Source of the DNA: Rhizoclosmatium globosum
Taxonomy: Eukaryota; Chytridiomycota; Chytridiomycetes; Chytridiales; Chytriomycetaceae
Assembly: GCA_002104985.1 (NCBI GenBank)
Contig: MCGO01000053.1
Location: 224,886 to 288,885, forward strand
DNA length: 64,000 nucleotides
Direction of reading: 5' to 3'
In this document: positions 1-9,988 of the stretch, in pieces
How the letters are laid out: every line of letters begins with the position of its first letter
Position numbering within the stretch: the stretch's first letter is position 1
Notes under the pieces: generated by a model
The model's input: the letters and a program-made list of their open reading frames with translations, nothing else
Told to the model about the DNA's origin: nothing
The model's database searches: none
Made by a program: the position numbers and the translations under genes

Positions 1-1152
1 GGTGTGTGTTGGTGTTGCTACGAAGTTGAGGTCCCATGGCTGGTAAGTGTGCTTAAACGGCCTACTCCGCTGCTGCTGCTACTGTTGTATTGCTGCAGCG
101 TGTTTTTTTTTTGAGACCTAACTTCAAGTTCTTCCGCGATTTCTTCCGCGAATTCTTCCGAAACCCGTGTGCCAAAACATTAAAAGTTGGATCAACTCCC
201 AGAAAGCTCATGGAAATACAACGTGTGCATCTCTCTATAATCAAAACGTCGTACTTCTGTCCGAAAATCTGTTTCAAAAAGCTGTTTCCAAAGACAACAG
301 CAAGGAATCTGTGTCTGAAGTTGTGTCTGGGGTAAGTGGAAATATCCAAGAAGATGAAACACTGAAAATAGAGACGTTAATGTTATTGAATTGTCAAATA
401 TTGAAGAAAATGAAATGCAATAGCTCAATAACATCGAAAGGCAAAGGGGACGGCTGATTATCATTTTAGTTTTAAGACAATGCCAATTATTCTTCTTCTC
501 CAATATTTTCAAAGATGCTCAGTTGATAATTGGAATCATTTCTGGGTCTTCTTCATCTCATGTTAATTGAGAAAGTTATTTTGGGTTTATTCAAGGTGTT
601 ATTTTTCAAAATCATTTGTACGATTATTTTGAAACGATTTCCCTTTCAAACTGTTTCAATGAATAAATCACCATTGTCCAAAATAATTTTGGCCTCGGAA
701 ATGCTCTAAAATGTTTTTTACAACATTTCAAATTAAAACTCACACCAATTTATTTGAAGTTCATTTTAATCACCCGCGGTGTAAGTCAAGTATAGAGTGG
801 AAAGTGTGATTGAAGGGGCATGAGTTTGGCTGCATCGATTGGAATAGTCAATAAAGTGCACTCACCACACTTATCACAAATTCATGTCGATATTATTACT
901 ATGCTTCTCTCGTTACTGGAGGAAATTCAACGTGTGACCTGCCCCAACAAATCCTTATATTGAATTGCTTTCCACTCATAATTGATGATTACGAAAACAA
1001 AGTCCGATTCAAAGAGTTTGGATCTGGAGGCTGTTTAAACCTTGAAACACGAAAGTTCGAAGGTGTGTCTCCGAAATCACGTGCAAGTGCATTTAAGCTC
1101 CCATTTGAAGGATCCATTTCTGCATCAGCCAAAACCTCAACGAAAACCACAG
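1..1152. other. AT-rich stretch without a confident gene
   Basis: Only short, mutually overlapping reading frames are present, with no recognisable domain. A stretch around 167-330 on the plus strand reads openly and is followed by a GTAAGT at about 331, so it could be an exon of a gene entering from the left edge, but nothing identifies it. Positions 460-950 are strongly AT-rich and hold no open frame of note. The upstream region of the first small Gln/Pro-rich gene lies at its right end. Confidence 0.4.
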
Positions 1153-1578
1153 ATGTACGCCCAGCCTGCCAACCCACCACCACAGCAGCAGCAAGTCTAC
1201 CAGCAGCAGCCACAGTACCAGCAACAGCCACAGGTCGTCTACGTCCAGCAACAGCCTGTAAGGAGCCACCCTCTTCGTAAATTGGATGGATAGCTAAACC
1301 AGTTCTGTCCTTCTTCAGCAACAACAGGCTAAGTCCGGTGCCGGTTCTGGTTTCTGTCTCGGATGCCTCGCTTGCTGCGCCCTTGAGGAGTGCTTGGTGA
1401 GTTATCGGGAGTTTGGTGTTTCATTTGTCTTGGCAACATTCGTGGGACGAAGTTCATTAACCTTGCCGTTTAGTGCTGCTGCTGTTAAGTCGCTCATTCG
1501 AATGCCATTGGTTGTGACGAGAGCCTTCTCACGTCTTTTCCTTCCTCTTAGATGGATGAAATAAATGTTGTTAACTGA
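1153..1578 (+). CDS. Small Gln/Pro-rich protein with CYSTM-like Cys-rich tail (array member 1)
   Basis: A predicted 69-residue protein, join(1153..1257,1319..1396,1552..1578). The first exon is almost pure Pro/Gln/Tyr (several PQYQQQP-type repeats). Exon 2 encodes a short linker and then FCLGCLACCALEECL, the pattern of the eukaryotic CYSTM module (Cys-rich transmembrane, linked to stress tolerance in yeast and plants). That family identification rests on the motif only. The first intron (GTAAGG...TTCAG, phase 0) is well supported. The second (GTGAGT...CTTAG) is less certain, because exon 2 also stays open for about 50 further codons. The start is the ATG before YAQPANPPP; an upstream exon cannot be excluded. 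It heads an array of seven small same-strand genes. Confidence 0.6.
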
Positions 1579-1664
1579 TATATAACTATTGAGAAAATAA
1601 GAGGAACAAAATCGACTAGTTGACAAGTCTTTTTGATTGGTATCGCTAAATTTCACTTAAAATT

Positions 1665-1987
1665 ATGCCAGTAGATACATCCGAAGATCCAACAATATTG
1701 GTACCTGCATCGGGAGTATCACATTCCCTCACAGCCGAGCCCTCAAATGATTTGCCGCAGTATACAACAGCTGGGCCTCCAATCTATTCAGTCACACCCT
1801 CTGTTCAACCGCAAATGGCAACTTCTCAACGTGGCGCAGAGGGGATATACCCTTGAAAATGTATGCAAACTTATGGCTGTAACAGGGCGATGATATATGC
1901 CAAGTGTGTGTTCCTGAATGTGCATACTGTGCGCCAGATGCTTGTTGTTGGTGCTTCACTGCCTTACTTTGCTGTATCTGTCATTAA
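1665..1987 (+). CDS. Small PPxY-containing protein with Cys-rich tail (array member 2, splice join unresolved)
   Basis: The 5' part (1665-1856) encodes an acidic, Ser/Pro-rich N-terminus with PPIY. The 3' part (about 1886-1987) encodes a tail ending CCWCFTALLCCICH, with ten cysteines in about 30 residues. The two parts are in different frames, and the obvious donor (GTATGC at about 1861) lies just after an in-frame TGA. A join from CAAC|GTGGCG (about 1828) to CCAAG|TGTGTG (about 1901) would keep the frame but uses weak sites. The gene may therefore use an odd intron, carry an error, or be decaying. The layout matches the neighbours on both sides: Pro-rich, PPxY, Cys-rich end. Confidence 0.45.
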
Positions 1988-2048
1988 GCAATAAGAACCT
2001 CTTATTCATTCTTATTCATTCGTTAATCTCACTGCAATCAGTTTTTAA

Positions 2049-2420
2049 ATGTCATGTAAAACAAAACTGGAGCTAATAAAAATCATGCAAGAATCAAATC
2101 GAGTAGCCGCTTCAGATGCCGCTGGCCAATCAATCTCACCAACATCGTCTCTTCCAAATAACGATTCGACCAGCCAACCGCCTCAGTACCACGTTACAGA
2201 GTATCCTCCGACATACAAGGATGCATCACAACAACAACCTCAGATGACTGTGCAACAGGTTGTGACAACAGAAGTAAGATGAAAACGGAAACCCCATCTG
2301 AAACTCGCTAACTATGTTCAGAATTCCAGAACAATTGACCCTTTCGCAAGTTGTGTTTGTTGTGAGATATGTCTGCGTTGTTGCGAATGTTGCTTCTTGC
2401 TGGCATTCTGTCCTTGCTGA
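2049..2420 (+). CDS. Small PPxY protein with Cys-rich tail (array member 3)
   Basis: Two exons, join(2049..2273,2322..2420), give 107 residues. The intron has GTAAGA and TTCAG ends and is phase 0. Exon 1 encodes a soluble Ser/Pro/Gln-rich region with PPQY and PPTY about ten residues apart. Exon 2 encodes a tail with ten cysteines in about 22 residues (CVCCEICLRCCECCF, then FCPC). PPxY is the known ligand of WW domains such as those of Nedd4/Rsp5 ubiquitin ligases, and clustered cysteines next to hydrophobic residues are typical palmitoylation or CYSTM-type membrane anchors. A role as a membrane-bound adaptor is inference. No annotated family is claimed. Confidence 0.65.
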
Positions 2421-2504
2421 ACATAACTCCATGATCTACAATTGTATAATTATATAGAACTGTTAATTGTAGACTTTATCTGTATCAAAACAATAAAACT
2501 CTTC

Positions 2505-2987
2505 ATGAATTCCACTTCACTTTCGGCACAAGCTGTCAGTATCAGTACTCCGACATCTGAGGAGAGCCACACAACCATATACTCAAACACAAGTGAAGCA
2601 TATCCTACGAATCAAGTCTTGCAGGCGAAGGCAACAACCGACTCCTTCCAAGTGCAATCCGGCGAACCCGCAACCTATGACTTCGACCAGCAAGCCACGC
2701 CCACGACAATCCATGAATACCCTGTAACAGTTGAGCTTGGCGGAGGCGATGCCAAGGAACCAAAGCGAAGGTGGAACTCAAAGCTTCTCGAACCTCGACG
2801 GCATGTTGTGTTTCCACAGATCCGAGTCGGCTTCTGGCCCATCGATATCGTGATTAAACTGATCGAATGGATCTTTTATATCGGCTTTCGGATGGTGGCG
2901 TGCCTGTTTTCGTTCATCTTTGACTTGTTGGGTTGTATCTTTGGATGTTTGGGCGTTCCTATCAAGAAGTGGGTCGTTCTAGATTAG
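2505..2987 (+). CDS. Small hydrophobic-tail protein (array member 4)
   Basis: An intronless 160-residue protein. The ATG at 2505 is preferred over an upstream in-frame non-ATG start because it opens the Ser/Thr-rich N-terminus typical of the array. The first 100 residues are polar and low in complexity. After a basic patch (EPKRRWNSK) comes the array's signature, QIRVGFWPIDIVIKLIEW, and then about 45 hydrophobic residues with scattered cysteines, probably one or two membrane segments or a re-entrant hairpin. It lacks PPxY, unlike members 2, 3, 5 and 7. It is clearly homologous to members 5 and 7 over the signature and tail. Confidence 0.7.
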   Translation: MNSTSLSAQAVSISTPTSEESHTTIYSNTSEAYPTNQVLQAKATTDSFQVQSGEPATYDFDQQATPTTIHEYPVTVELGGGDAKEPKRRWNSKLLEPRRHVVFPQIRVGFWPIDIVIKLIEWIFYIGFRMVACLFSFIFDLLGCIFGCLGVPIKKWVVLD

Positions 2988-3346
2988 AGCTACTTTATTG
3001 CAATTATGGATCAGGATTATGGGACTACCTGCTGTCCTATGGGCGATTCGGTACTTTGAGTTCAAACTGTGGTCCTACCATCATTCCACAATCTAACATG
3101 AACCTAAACTCTACACTAATGGACGATTATTTATAACTGCGAGAGATGCCAGAGCTCGTGACGATTGTATTTAGTTACTTACATACGCCATACCCATTAT
3201 TACTATTTTTAATACAATAATAATATGTCGGACTAAGAATTCATTCTTTTTCGTTTGAATTGAACTTGGTTCTACGCTTTCAAGTCTATAGCTGTTGTTG
3301 GTCCCACGATTCCACACTCTGATTGAAACCTCTTCTGAAACTCAAA

Positions 3347-3820
3347 ATGGCTGACGTCAAAGACCCAAACACCGGCGAAACAAAGAAACCAATCGAATCC
3401 GAGACAATAGCAGATGTCCCGCCTCCATATACTGTCATGGAAGTGGGATCGTCCACTGCAACATCATCACCCAATCAATATGTTGGTTCCTAGCCATTCT
3501 CTTCTCAAACCGGCTAACAGTAGCACCAACAACAGCCTCAACCGCAATATCAACCTCCGCCAGCCCAAACTGAAGCTGTGGTGATCAACCTCGTCAGCCC
3601 AGAAAGCAGCAATACCCAACGCCCCTCAGAGAGACTAAGACTGCCAAAGATTCGAACAGGCTTCTGGCCACTTGACCTTATTATTCAACTTATCGAGGCT
3701 GTCATCAAGATCGTGGCTGGAATCCTGAGTTGTGTGTTCTTGATTGTGATCAATATCTTGAAATGCCTTGCAGGTTGTTTAACTTGCGGGAAGGCGAATG
3801 TGACATTTGGAAAGTTTTAG
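3347..3820 (+). CDS. Small PPxY protein with hydrophobic tail (array member 5)
   Basis: Two exons, join(3347..3481,3524..3820), give 143 residues. The 42-nt intron starts GTTGGT and ends AG at 3523; it is short, but the frame is kept. Exon 1 begins MADVKDPNTGE and contains DVPPPYTVME (a PPxY motif). Exon 2 opens with a Gln/Pro run, then the signature PKIRTGFWPLDLIIQLIE and a hydrophobic stretch with Cys pairs. The last residues, GKANVTFGKF, match the repeated motif of array member 6, which links the two genes. Function unknown; a membrane-anchored adaptor is a guess. Confidence 0.68.
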
Positions 3821-4030
3821 TTTGAATATAGTTTCTATGGTTTACCTTGCGGGTTTAGAAGTGGTTTTCGTGGGTTTTGAGGAATTAAGAAAGGGCCTCC
3901 TTTGCGGAATTACATCAGATTCTCATGGGCCAAGTTCGGTGGCGTACAAAATAAGTCTCCCTATCACAAAGATTGCAATATAAATGTGGCTGTGCTGTCG
4001 TTTTAACCTCCTCTAAAACTATCAAACAAA

Positions 4031-4372
4031 ATGACTACAGCACCATACACAGAAGACGCCAAGAGACCATTGGGAGCTGAGCCAATTGTTGATGTATGTT
4101 CCTTTCGTTTATCAACTTTCCGTAGTTATTGAGTTTGATAACAGCCAGCCACAATTGAAGTCGTCAAGCCAGTTAGCTCGACTACTGATGCCACTGAAGC
4201 TGCTTCAAGCAAAACATTCTCCATTGGGAAAGCTAAAGTAACTGTTGGAGACTTCTCTGAATCTGCAGGAGACAAGCCAACTGGCGTACCAGCGGATGGA
4301 AATGACAGCGAAGCGCCGTCAGGAAAAACCTTTTCCATTGGGAAAGTCAAAGTGACGGTTGGAAAGTTCTAG
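4031..4372 (+). CDS. Small soluble protein with duplicated KTFSIGK..VTVG motif (array member 6)
   Basis: Two exons, join(4031..4093,4145..4372), give 96 residues; the intron has GTATGT and ACAG ends and is phase 0. The C-terminal half holds two copies of a motif, KTFSIGKAKVTVGDF and KTFSIGKVKVTVGKF, separated by about 23 acidic/polar residues. The same ending (GKANVTFGKF) closes array member 5. No membrane segment, Cys cluster or PPxY is present, so this member has lost or never had the anchor. Not recognised as any named family. Confidence 0.62.
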
Positions 4373-4468
4373 GATGGATTATGATTTTTGAGATGAAGTT
4401 GGTAAAGTCAATAAAACCAAGTTAAGTTATAAGAAACTCATTGAAAATCGAAGAGACTAGCTCCGACG

Positions 4469-4897
4469 ATGGATGCATCCATGATATCCGAACCACTGTC
4501 GATAGACAGCTTCATACCTCCATTGAGTGTTAGAGAGAGCCAGCAGATCCAATTTGTACCCACTCATGAACTGAATACTGCACTCAATCAATCTATCCAG
4601 CCATTACCTCCAACATATCCAAATCCGGATTCATCTCTCTTCCAGACACCACCAATAGTAAAGACTGAGACCGTGGTTGTGGAGTTGGGTGATGCCCGAG
4701 TGCCAACGCCACAACCTCCGATAATAGTTCCGAAAATAAGGACCGCTTGCTGTCTTATTGATCTTTTGATCTTTCTGATTGAATTCGTGATTACTGTGTC
4801 GTTCGTGTTGGTGGGATGCATCGTCGGATGGGGTCCGACAATGTGTATAAAGTATTGTGGAAGAATCCGATGTTCGCTACGAATACCAGTTTCTTAA
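4469..4897 (+). CDS. Small PPxY protein with hydrophobic Cys-containing tail (array member 7)
   Basis: An intronless 142-residue protein. The N-terminal half is polar with LPPTYPNP (PPxY). It continues with TVVVELGDARVP, which parallels TVELGGGDAKEP in member 4, and then the signature IVPKIRTACCLIDLLIFLIE followed by a strongly hydrophobic stretch of about 30 residues. The tail after it is short, basic and Cys-containing (CIKYCGRIRC). It is the last of the array; the next gene starts 66 bp downstream on the same strand. Confidence 0.68.
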   Translation: MDASMISEPLSIDSFIPPLSVRESQQIQFVPTHELNTALNQSIQPLPPTYPNPDSSLFQTPPIVKTETVVVELGDARVPTPQPPIIVPKIRTACCLIDLLIFLIEFVITVSFVLVGCIVGWGPTMCIKYCGRIRCSLRIPVS

Positions 4898-4963
4898 ATA
4901 TTCCAATCGAAATCAATAAAGTTGGCAACTGAGATCATATTTTGACCATTTTGATTATGGCTG

Positions 4964-6096
4964 ATGGAAGACTTTGCCAATCGCCCAACGTCGATTATGG
5001 TGGACGTTGAAACCATCGATAAGGTTATATTAAATTCTTTGGCAAAGCAAGAAGTATCTTTTCAAGGGGTTTTGTTGCATCACCATTATTTTAGTGTGCA
5101 ACTCTCAAACCCGGCTTCACCCACCGTTCCAAATCACTGGATATGCAACCTCAGCCATATACCCAAGAATATTTACCCCCGAAAGCTTTCGCTGAGAATG
5201 GCCTGGAGCCAGATCAAACTCAAGACATGAACCCCGCCAAACGAAACATTGTTTGGGCCGATGATGCGGGAAACACTCTTGACGCCTTCAAAACAGAGTC
5301 TTCTGCGTCTGTTTCCGAGGGTGGCAGTGAGGAAGACACCCGAAAACCGACAGAAGTACCTCCTCTTCTGCAGCCCAATATCATTGGCAATCAACAGTTA
5401 CAGCCCGAAGCAAGCAATAAGATTGATGACTTGATGGACTGGAGGATGGATAAGATATTAGGTGCGTTTCTCTTGATTCGCAATGTGTGGGATAGCTCGT
5501 TGATGGGAGTGAGTGCGCTGCCAATTTGCTGATTGTCAATCAACGGCAGGTCTGCCAGGAACCCGGAGCTCTTCTGTTTACACATATAACCAAAAGACCG
5601 ACACGTGGTCATCTAGCTTTTTATTGTTGCTTGCACAAGGGACGGACGCATCTGGCTTGTTCCTGTGTTTGAACGAAAAGTCAAGGCCTCTCTCTCTTTT
5701 CCGGATTACTTCGCATGTTATTCTGGATGTTGGAGAAATGGTTGATAATGCGACAAAAAAGATACTTTATGTCTGGGAGGTCAAAACGAATGATCGAGTT
5801 TGGAGGTTTGACATGTTTTTCTTAATTGGGCTTGTGCTGTTATCACTGATCGTACCTCCATGATAAGGATTGCTACAGAAACTGAGGAACGCAGGAATCG
5901 ATGGTGTTCGTGGATTTATGACGCTGTAGAATTGTGCAAGAAGCAGCAACCATCCGAACCAGTGGTAGACGCGACTCCAACAACGCCTTCTGCAACAGAG
6001 ACTCCGACTATGACACGTAGTTTAAGTGCACGGATAGGGAGAATGCGATCACTGAGTGCAGGGGCTTTTGCAAGATGGGCGCGGAGGACAGGATAG
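4964..6096 (+). CDS. PH-domain protein
   Basis: Four exons, join(4964..5023,5095..5461,5550..5805,5868..6096), give 303 residues with all phases consistent. The first about 140 residues are low complexity and acidic. Residues about 145-240 look like a pleckstrin-homology domain: an opening Y-T-W strand pattern, FLCLNEKSRPLSLFRIT, a central VILDV strand, KILYVWEVKT and the closing helix ETEERRNRWCSWIYDAV with its conserved Trp. The basic Ser/Arg tail (SLSARIGRMRSLS) could be phosphorylated. PH domains commonly bind phosphoinositides or proteins at membranes; no catalytic domain is visible. The first donor (GTTATA) is atypical, so the N-terminal 20 residues are less certain. Confidence 0.68.
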
Positions 6097-6155
6097 AATA
6101 TAGAATAGATGAAGGCAATGATGTATTTATGAAAGGGGGATAATTAAAAAGTCTA

Positions 6156-7772
6156 TTACGATTCTTCCGCTTTCGAGTTAACTCGTATATCCGAAAGGAG
6201 CATGGCGACGATATCAATATGCCCTTGATCCGCAGCAGCAGTTAAAGCTGCGTTTTTACAGGCACTTGGGTCCACACGGTGGTCTGCCATAAGAATAGAA
6301 ACGACATCGATATGCCCCTTTTCTGCAGCTGTTCGTATTGCGCTGTTGTCGAGCACACTTGGATCCACCCGTGAATCTGTCAGAAGTAAGGAAACAACTT
6401 CGGCGTCCCCATTTTCAGACGCTACTCGAATCGGTAAATTGTCGTCTACATTTGGATCGACTCGTGCATCGCCTGATTCTAGAAGTAGTCTTATCACACC
6501 GGCAGAACCACGGTTTGCGGCCGTACAAATTATGGCATTATTATCCGCTGAAGGGTCGACGCGGGGGTCAGACAGAAGAAGAGAGATCATTTCTAGATTT
6601 TCGGTATCACATGCTTGAGATAAACATGTGTTATTGTTGAGACTTGGATCAAAACGGACATCTCTTATTAGAAGCTTAAGGATGGGAATCTGGAGGAATC
6701 GATAAGCTAAACCATAAAAGGAAGAAGAATTTACATTTTCTGAGCGAATAGATCGAATAATGCAGTCTGTTGAAGCATCGGCGGAAATAACTAAGGGCAG
6801 CGTAAGAAGTAAAGCGCCCAAAGGTTCAGATTCTGATGAACAAGAAATTCGTAAAGCAGCATTATCATCGACAGATGGTTCAATTCGAAGATCGTTGAGG
6901 AGTATTGTCGCAATCTCAACGTTTCCCTCCGAACATGCGACTTTCAGTGCACTGTTATCCAACTCGGTAGGATCCACGCGCGGCTGGGACAATAAAAACT
7001 CAACAACGGACAAGTGACCTTCTTGCACAGCGATTCTTAGAAGCCCATTTGAGAAATCGACAGAGGGATCCCTTGCTAGCTCTTCCAACACTTTTAGATG
7101 GCCCATTTTTGTTGCTGTAAATGCTGCATAGTTTGCTTGAGAGCGTGCATCTACCCTAGGGTCACTCATCAAGACTTTGACCACACGATAGTGACCATAC
7201 AGAGCTGCCATTCGAAGAGGTTCATTAACGTTCGCTGACGGATCAACATCCGGGTGTGTAATAAGCAACCGAGCAAGATTGCTGAATCCTAATTGGCAAA
7301 TAGTGCGAAACACGTAGCAGTTGTTTGTTTTGAGATGGTTAAATCCGATAGGTCCAGGCTCTTCAAACAGATTGAGCATTACAGCCTCGTCTTTCCACTT
7401 TCCGGCCCATTTAAATAGATCGGCGAATGGCATCTTTTGCCAGTTTGACAGGTCGTCACGTTTCAGTGTCAAGAGCACTTTCGCAGCCATCGAAGCAGTA
7501 TGGACGTCGCCGCTTAGTCGAAGCAGCATTGAATTGGTCGGAAAGAGTATTCGCTGGTGAAAGAGGGCTGCGATATAGGCGATGGGGTATTTGGTGTTTG
7601 GGGGTAACCAGTGGAAGACTTTGAGAAAGTGCTGTTGGATGTGCCGCCGTGCAAACACGACGTCGTTCAAGATTGTGTACCATTCCTTGTTGACTAAGAG
7701 TGCTGTGTGGACACTGGAGAGAGGTAGAAAGGCAAACACGCTCTGCTTGAGTTCAGTAGGCAATATCTGCAT
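6156..7772 (-). CDS. F-box-like protein with about eleven ankyrin repeats
   Basis: A single-exon gene of 538 residues. The N-terminus (PTELKQSVFAFLPLSSVHTALLVNKEWY) has the Leu-Pro-x-Glu...L...L...V...W spacing of an F-box. From about residue 170 to the end runs an ankyrin array of about 33-residue units with a strongly conserved linker (SDPRVDPS followed by DNxAIRxAA). F-box proteins usually recruit substrates to SCF ubiquitin ligases through Skp1, and here the repeats would be the substrate receptor. One unit around residues 325-360 is longer and degenerate. F-box/ankyrin proteins of this kind are expanded in chytrid genomes. The substrate is unknown. Confidence 0.78.
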   Translation of the reverse strand: MQILPTELKQSVFAFLPLSSVHTALLVNKEWYTILNDVVFARRHIQQHFLKVFHWLPPNTKYPIAYIAALFHQRILFPTNSMLLRLSGDVHTASMAAKVLLTLKRDDLSNWQKMPFADLFKWAGKWKDEAVMLNLFEEPGPIGFNHLKTNNCYVFRTICQLGFSNLARLLITHPDVDPSANVNEPLRMAALYGHYRVVKVLMSDPRVDARSQANYAAFTATKMGHLKVLEELARDPSVDFSNGLLRIAVQEGHLSVVEFLLSQPRVDPTELDNSALKVACSEGNVEIATILLNDLRIEPSVDDNAALRISCSSESEPLGALLLTLPLVISADASTDCIIRSIRSENVNSSSFYGLAYRFLQIPILKLLIRDVRFDPSLNNNTCLSQACDTENLEMISLLLSDPRVDPSADNNAIICTAANRGSAGVIRLLLESGDARVDPNVDDNLPIRVASENGDAEVVSLLLTDSRVDPSVLDNSAIRTAAEKGHIDVVSILMADHRVDPSACKNAALTAAADQGHIDIVAMLLSDIRVNSKAEES

Positions 7773-7840
7773 TTAGAACAGAAAAGAAAGAAAGAGAGAA
7801 AGATTAAGTAGACATAATAACTATATTATTTCTTATGAGG

Positions 7841-9761
7841 CTAGGCTTTTTGATGGATAATACGCTTAGGCCAAATAAAGGGAAGCAATGTCAAACTCCC
7901 AAATACAAACACTGAAGTGCTCAAGATTGCTGTTTTGTACGCTTCATTGAACCCTCCTTTCAACTGATCAACTGCCAACGAAAATAGCGCTCCTTCTGAT
8001 GTCGTAATTCCTGCCTTCTGCGCCGAGAATTCCAGTAGTTTTGCCAAGGAAACATATTGAGAAACTCCAACTGAGTATCCTTCACCAACAATCACTTCAA
8101 TCGCCTTATGAAGCTCAATAGAGTTATTCGTCTTGTCCACCAAAATATTGTTCAACAGAGATCCAGTAAGGGATACGCCAACGTTACTAAAATAGATTAA
8201 TTGTCCATTCATTCGATAAACGTAATAGACGCTTACATTCCAACCGCGAAAGCACTGACACACACAGCAGTTGCTATCGGAATCAATTCCTTTGGTGCAC
8301 CGATGGGTAGAATTGAGATGCGAAGCTGGAATATCGCGCCCATTCCGATTCCAAAGAGTAAAGTTGCAAAGATAGTTTGCCATAATAACGTATTCTTCGT
8401 GAACTGTGACACCATTGCCACAGTTCCGATGAAAAAGAGGGGTCCAATTATGAAGAAACTGATGTAATGATCTATAAATTCGTTTGAGTAAGCGATTTGT
8501 CGCGTTAGCATCAAGTTACATACTTTTTCGGGAGAGAATGGCACCAGAAAGGATTGTTACAATCACATAGCTAAAACAGGTTCCAGCGTAAATTCCTCCG
8601 ACTTCAATGGAGCTGTAGCCCAAGATGAACTCAAGGAGAAGACTAGTACAGCACTGTTAGCAGAATACTCTTAATCATCACAGCTTTACAAACCCATAAT
8701 AGAAAATAAACGAATTCGCAAACGCTCCTAAAAAGAAAGAGATCCCAATTGAAGCGGCAGTAAACGGAGACTTGAACAGGGACAACGGAACAATCGGATC
8801 GGAAGCAGCTCGAGACTCGATGTAAACGAATGCAAGGACACCCAAAAAGCTCAGAACGAATAGAACAATCACTTGAAAAGAGTTCCAAGCCCACGTAATA
8901 CCTCCAATCAACAGAGGGATATTGAAAGCAAACATCGTAAACAGCAGAACAATTGCACCAAGAAAGTCAACGTTCTTTAGCTTCTGTAATATGCTCCCCT
9001 CTGGCTTTGGAATATTGAATGAGACTAGAAGTACTAAGAACGCGAGGAATCCAACGGGTAAGTTGATGTAGAAGCACCAGCGCCAGTTCAAGCTGTTTGT
9101 GAACACACCGCCAAGAAGCGGGCCGAGAAGGTTTCCAAGGCCCACGGCGACACCCAGGAAAGACATGAATTTTGCTGCCATCATTATTAAGTTAATTAAT
9201 GAGAGCTGTGCACGGAAGTAAAGGACTCACTGCGTTCCTTGGTGTTTGTGATATCACCAATAATGATGTATGATAGTGGCATCATAGATCCACCTCCAAT
9301 ACCTGCAATAGCTCTTCCCAGAATCAAAACTTCCATGGAACCAGCCACGGCGCAAATAAGGGACCCAATGTTGAAAAGCGTCAAAGCTGCAAGAAATATA
9401 TACTTCTTGGAAAAGATGATTGCAAGCTTTCCGTTCCTAAAATCAAAATTGTAAATTCGGTTGTAGATTCGTTATTAAGTCCTTACACGATTGTAAACGG
9501 TGCGGATGTGAGGAAGAAAGCTCCGAGCCAGGGTAACAGCTTTTCGTTACCCAAGTCTCCAAGAATCGATGAAAGGGCTGGAGAGATGATTGCGTTGTCC
9601 AGACTGAACATAAAGACGCCTAGTAGGAGGCTTGTATAGACTAGTCGGAATTGGATTGGTGTCAGTGGAACAGCAGGATCATCGTCAACAGGTTTCGATA
9701 AGTCTGAGCTTGTCACTGCAATAGCGTAGGTTTCTTGTATAACAAGCTCTTCTTTTGGCAT
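7841..9761 (-). CDS. MFS multidrug-type transporter 1 (DHA2/14-TM class)
   Basis: Six exons read leftwards from the ATG at 9761; exon 1 is 9487-9761, exon 2 9231-9436, exon 3 starts at 9174. Visible family motifs are the first-helix SLDNAIISPALSSILGDLG, the GRAIAGIGGG motif C-like segment, and WRWCFYINLPVG, a hallmark of DHA2 (14-helix, H+ antiport) drug or metabolite exporters. The C-terminal exon ends in a hydrophobic helix and LLPFIWPKR, probably the cytosolic tail. An in-frame ATG at 9851 is available, but the MPKEEL start fits the other copies. It is followed downstream by the F-box/ankyrin gene and preceded by an aminotransferase. The substrate cannot be told from sequence. Confidence 0.8.
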
Positions 9762-9988
9762 TTTTATGAGGGATTTGTGAAAGGGATATGGGTTGCTTGG
9801 TTTTGTGGGTGGTACTGCACTCACTTGAGCTAGCCTCAAACGCCACCACATTTGGGGCTGTTTGTCAACATCTCTACAAAAACGATGCGTCTCTTTTCAA
9901 ATTGGCTTTTTCTTAATTTCTCACAAACATTCAACTGTATTCGTTTACTGAATCTTCTTTTAACAACTCGTCCATCAAAAATACCGCA

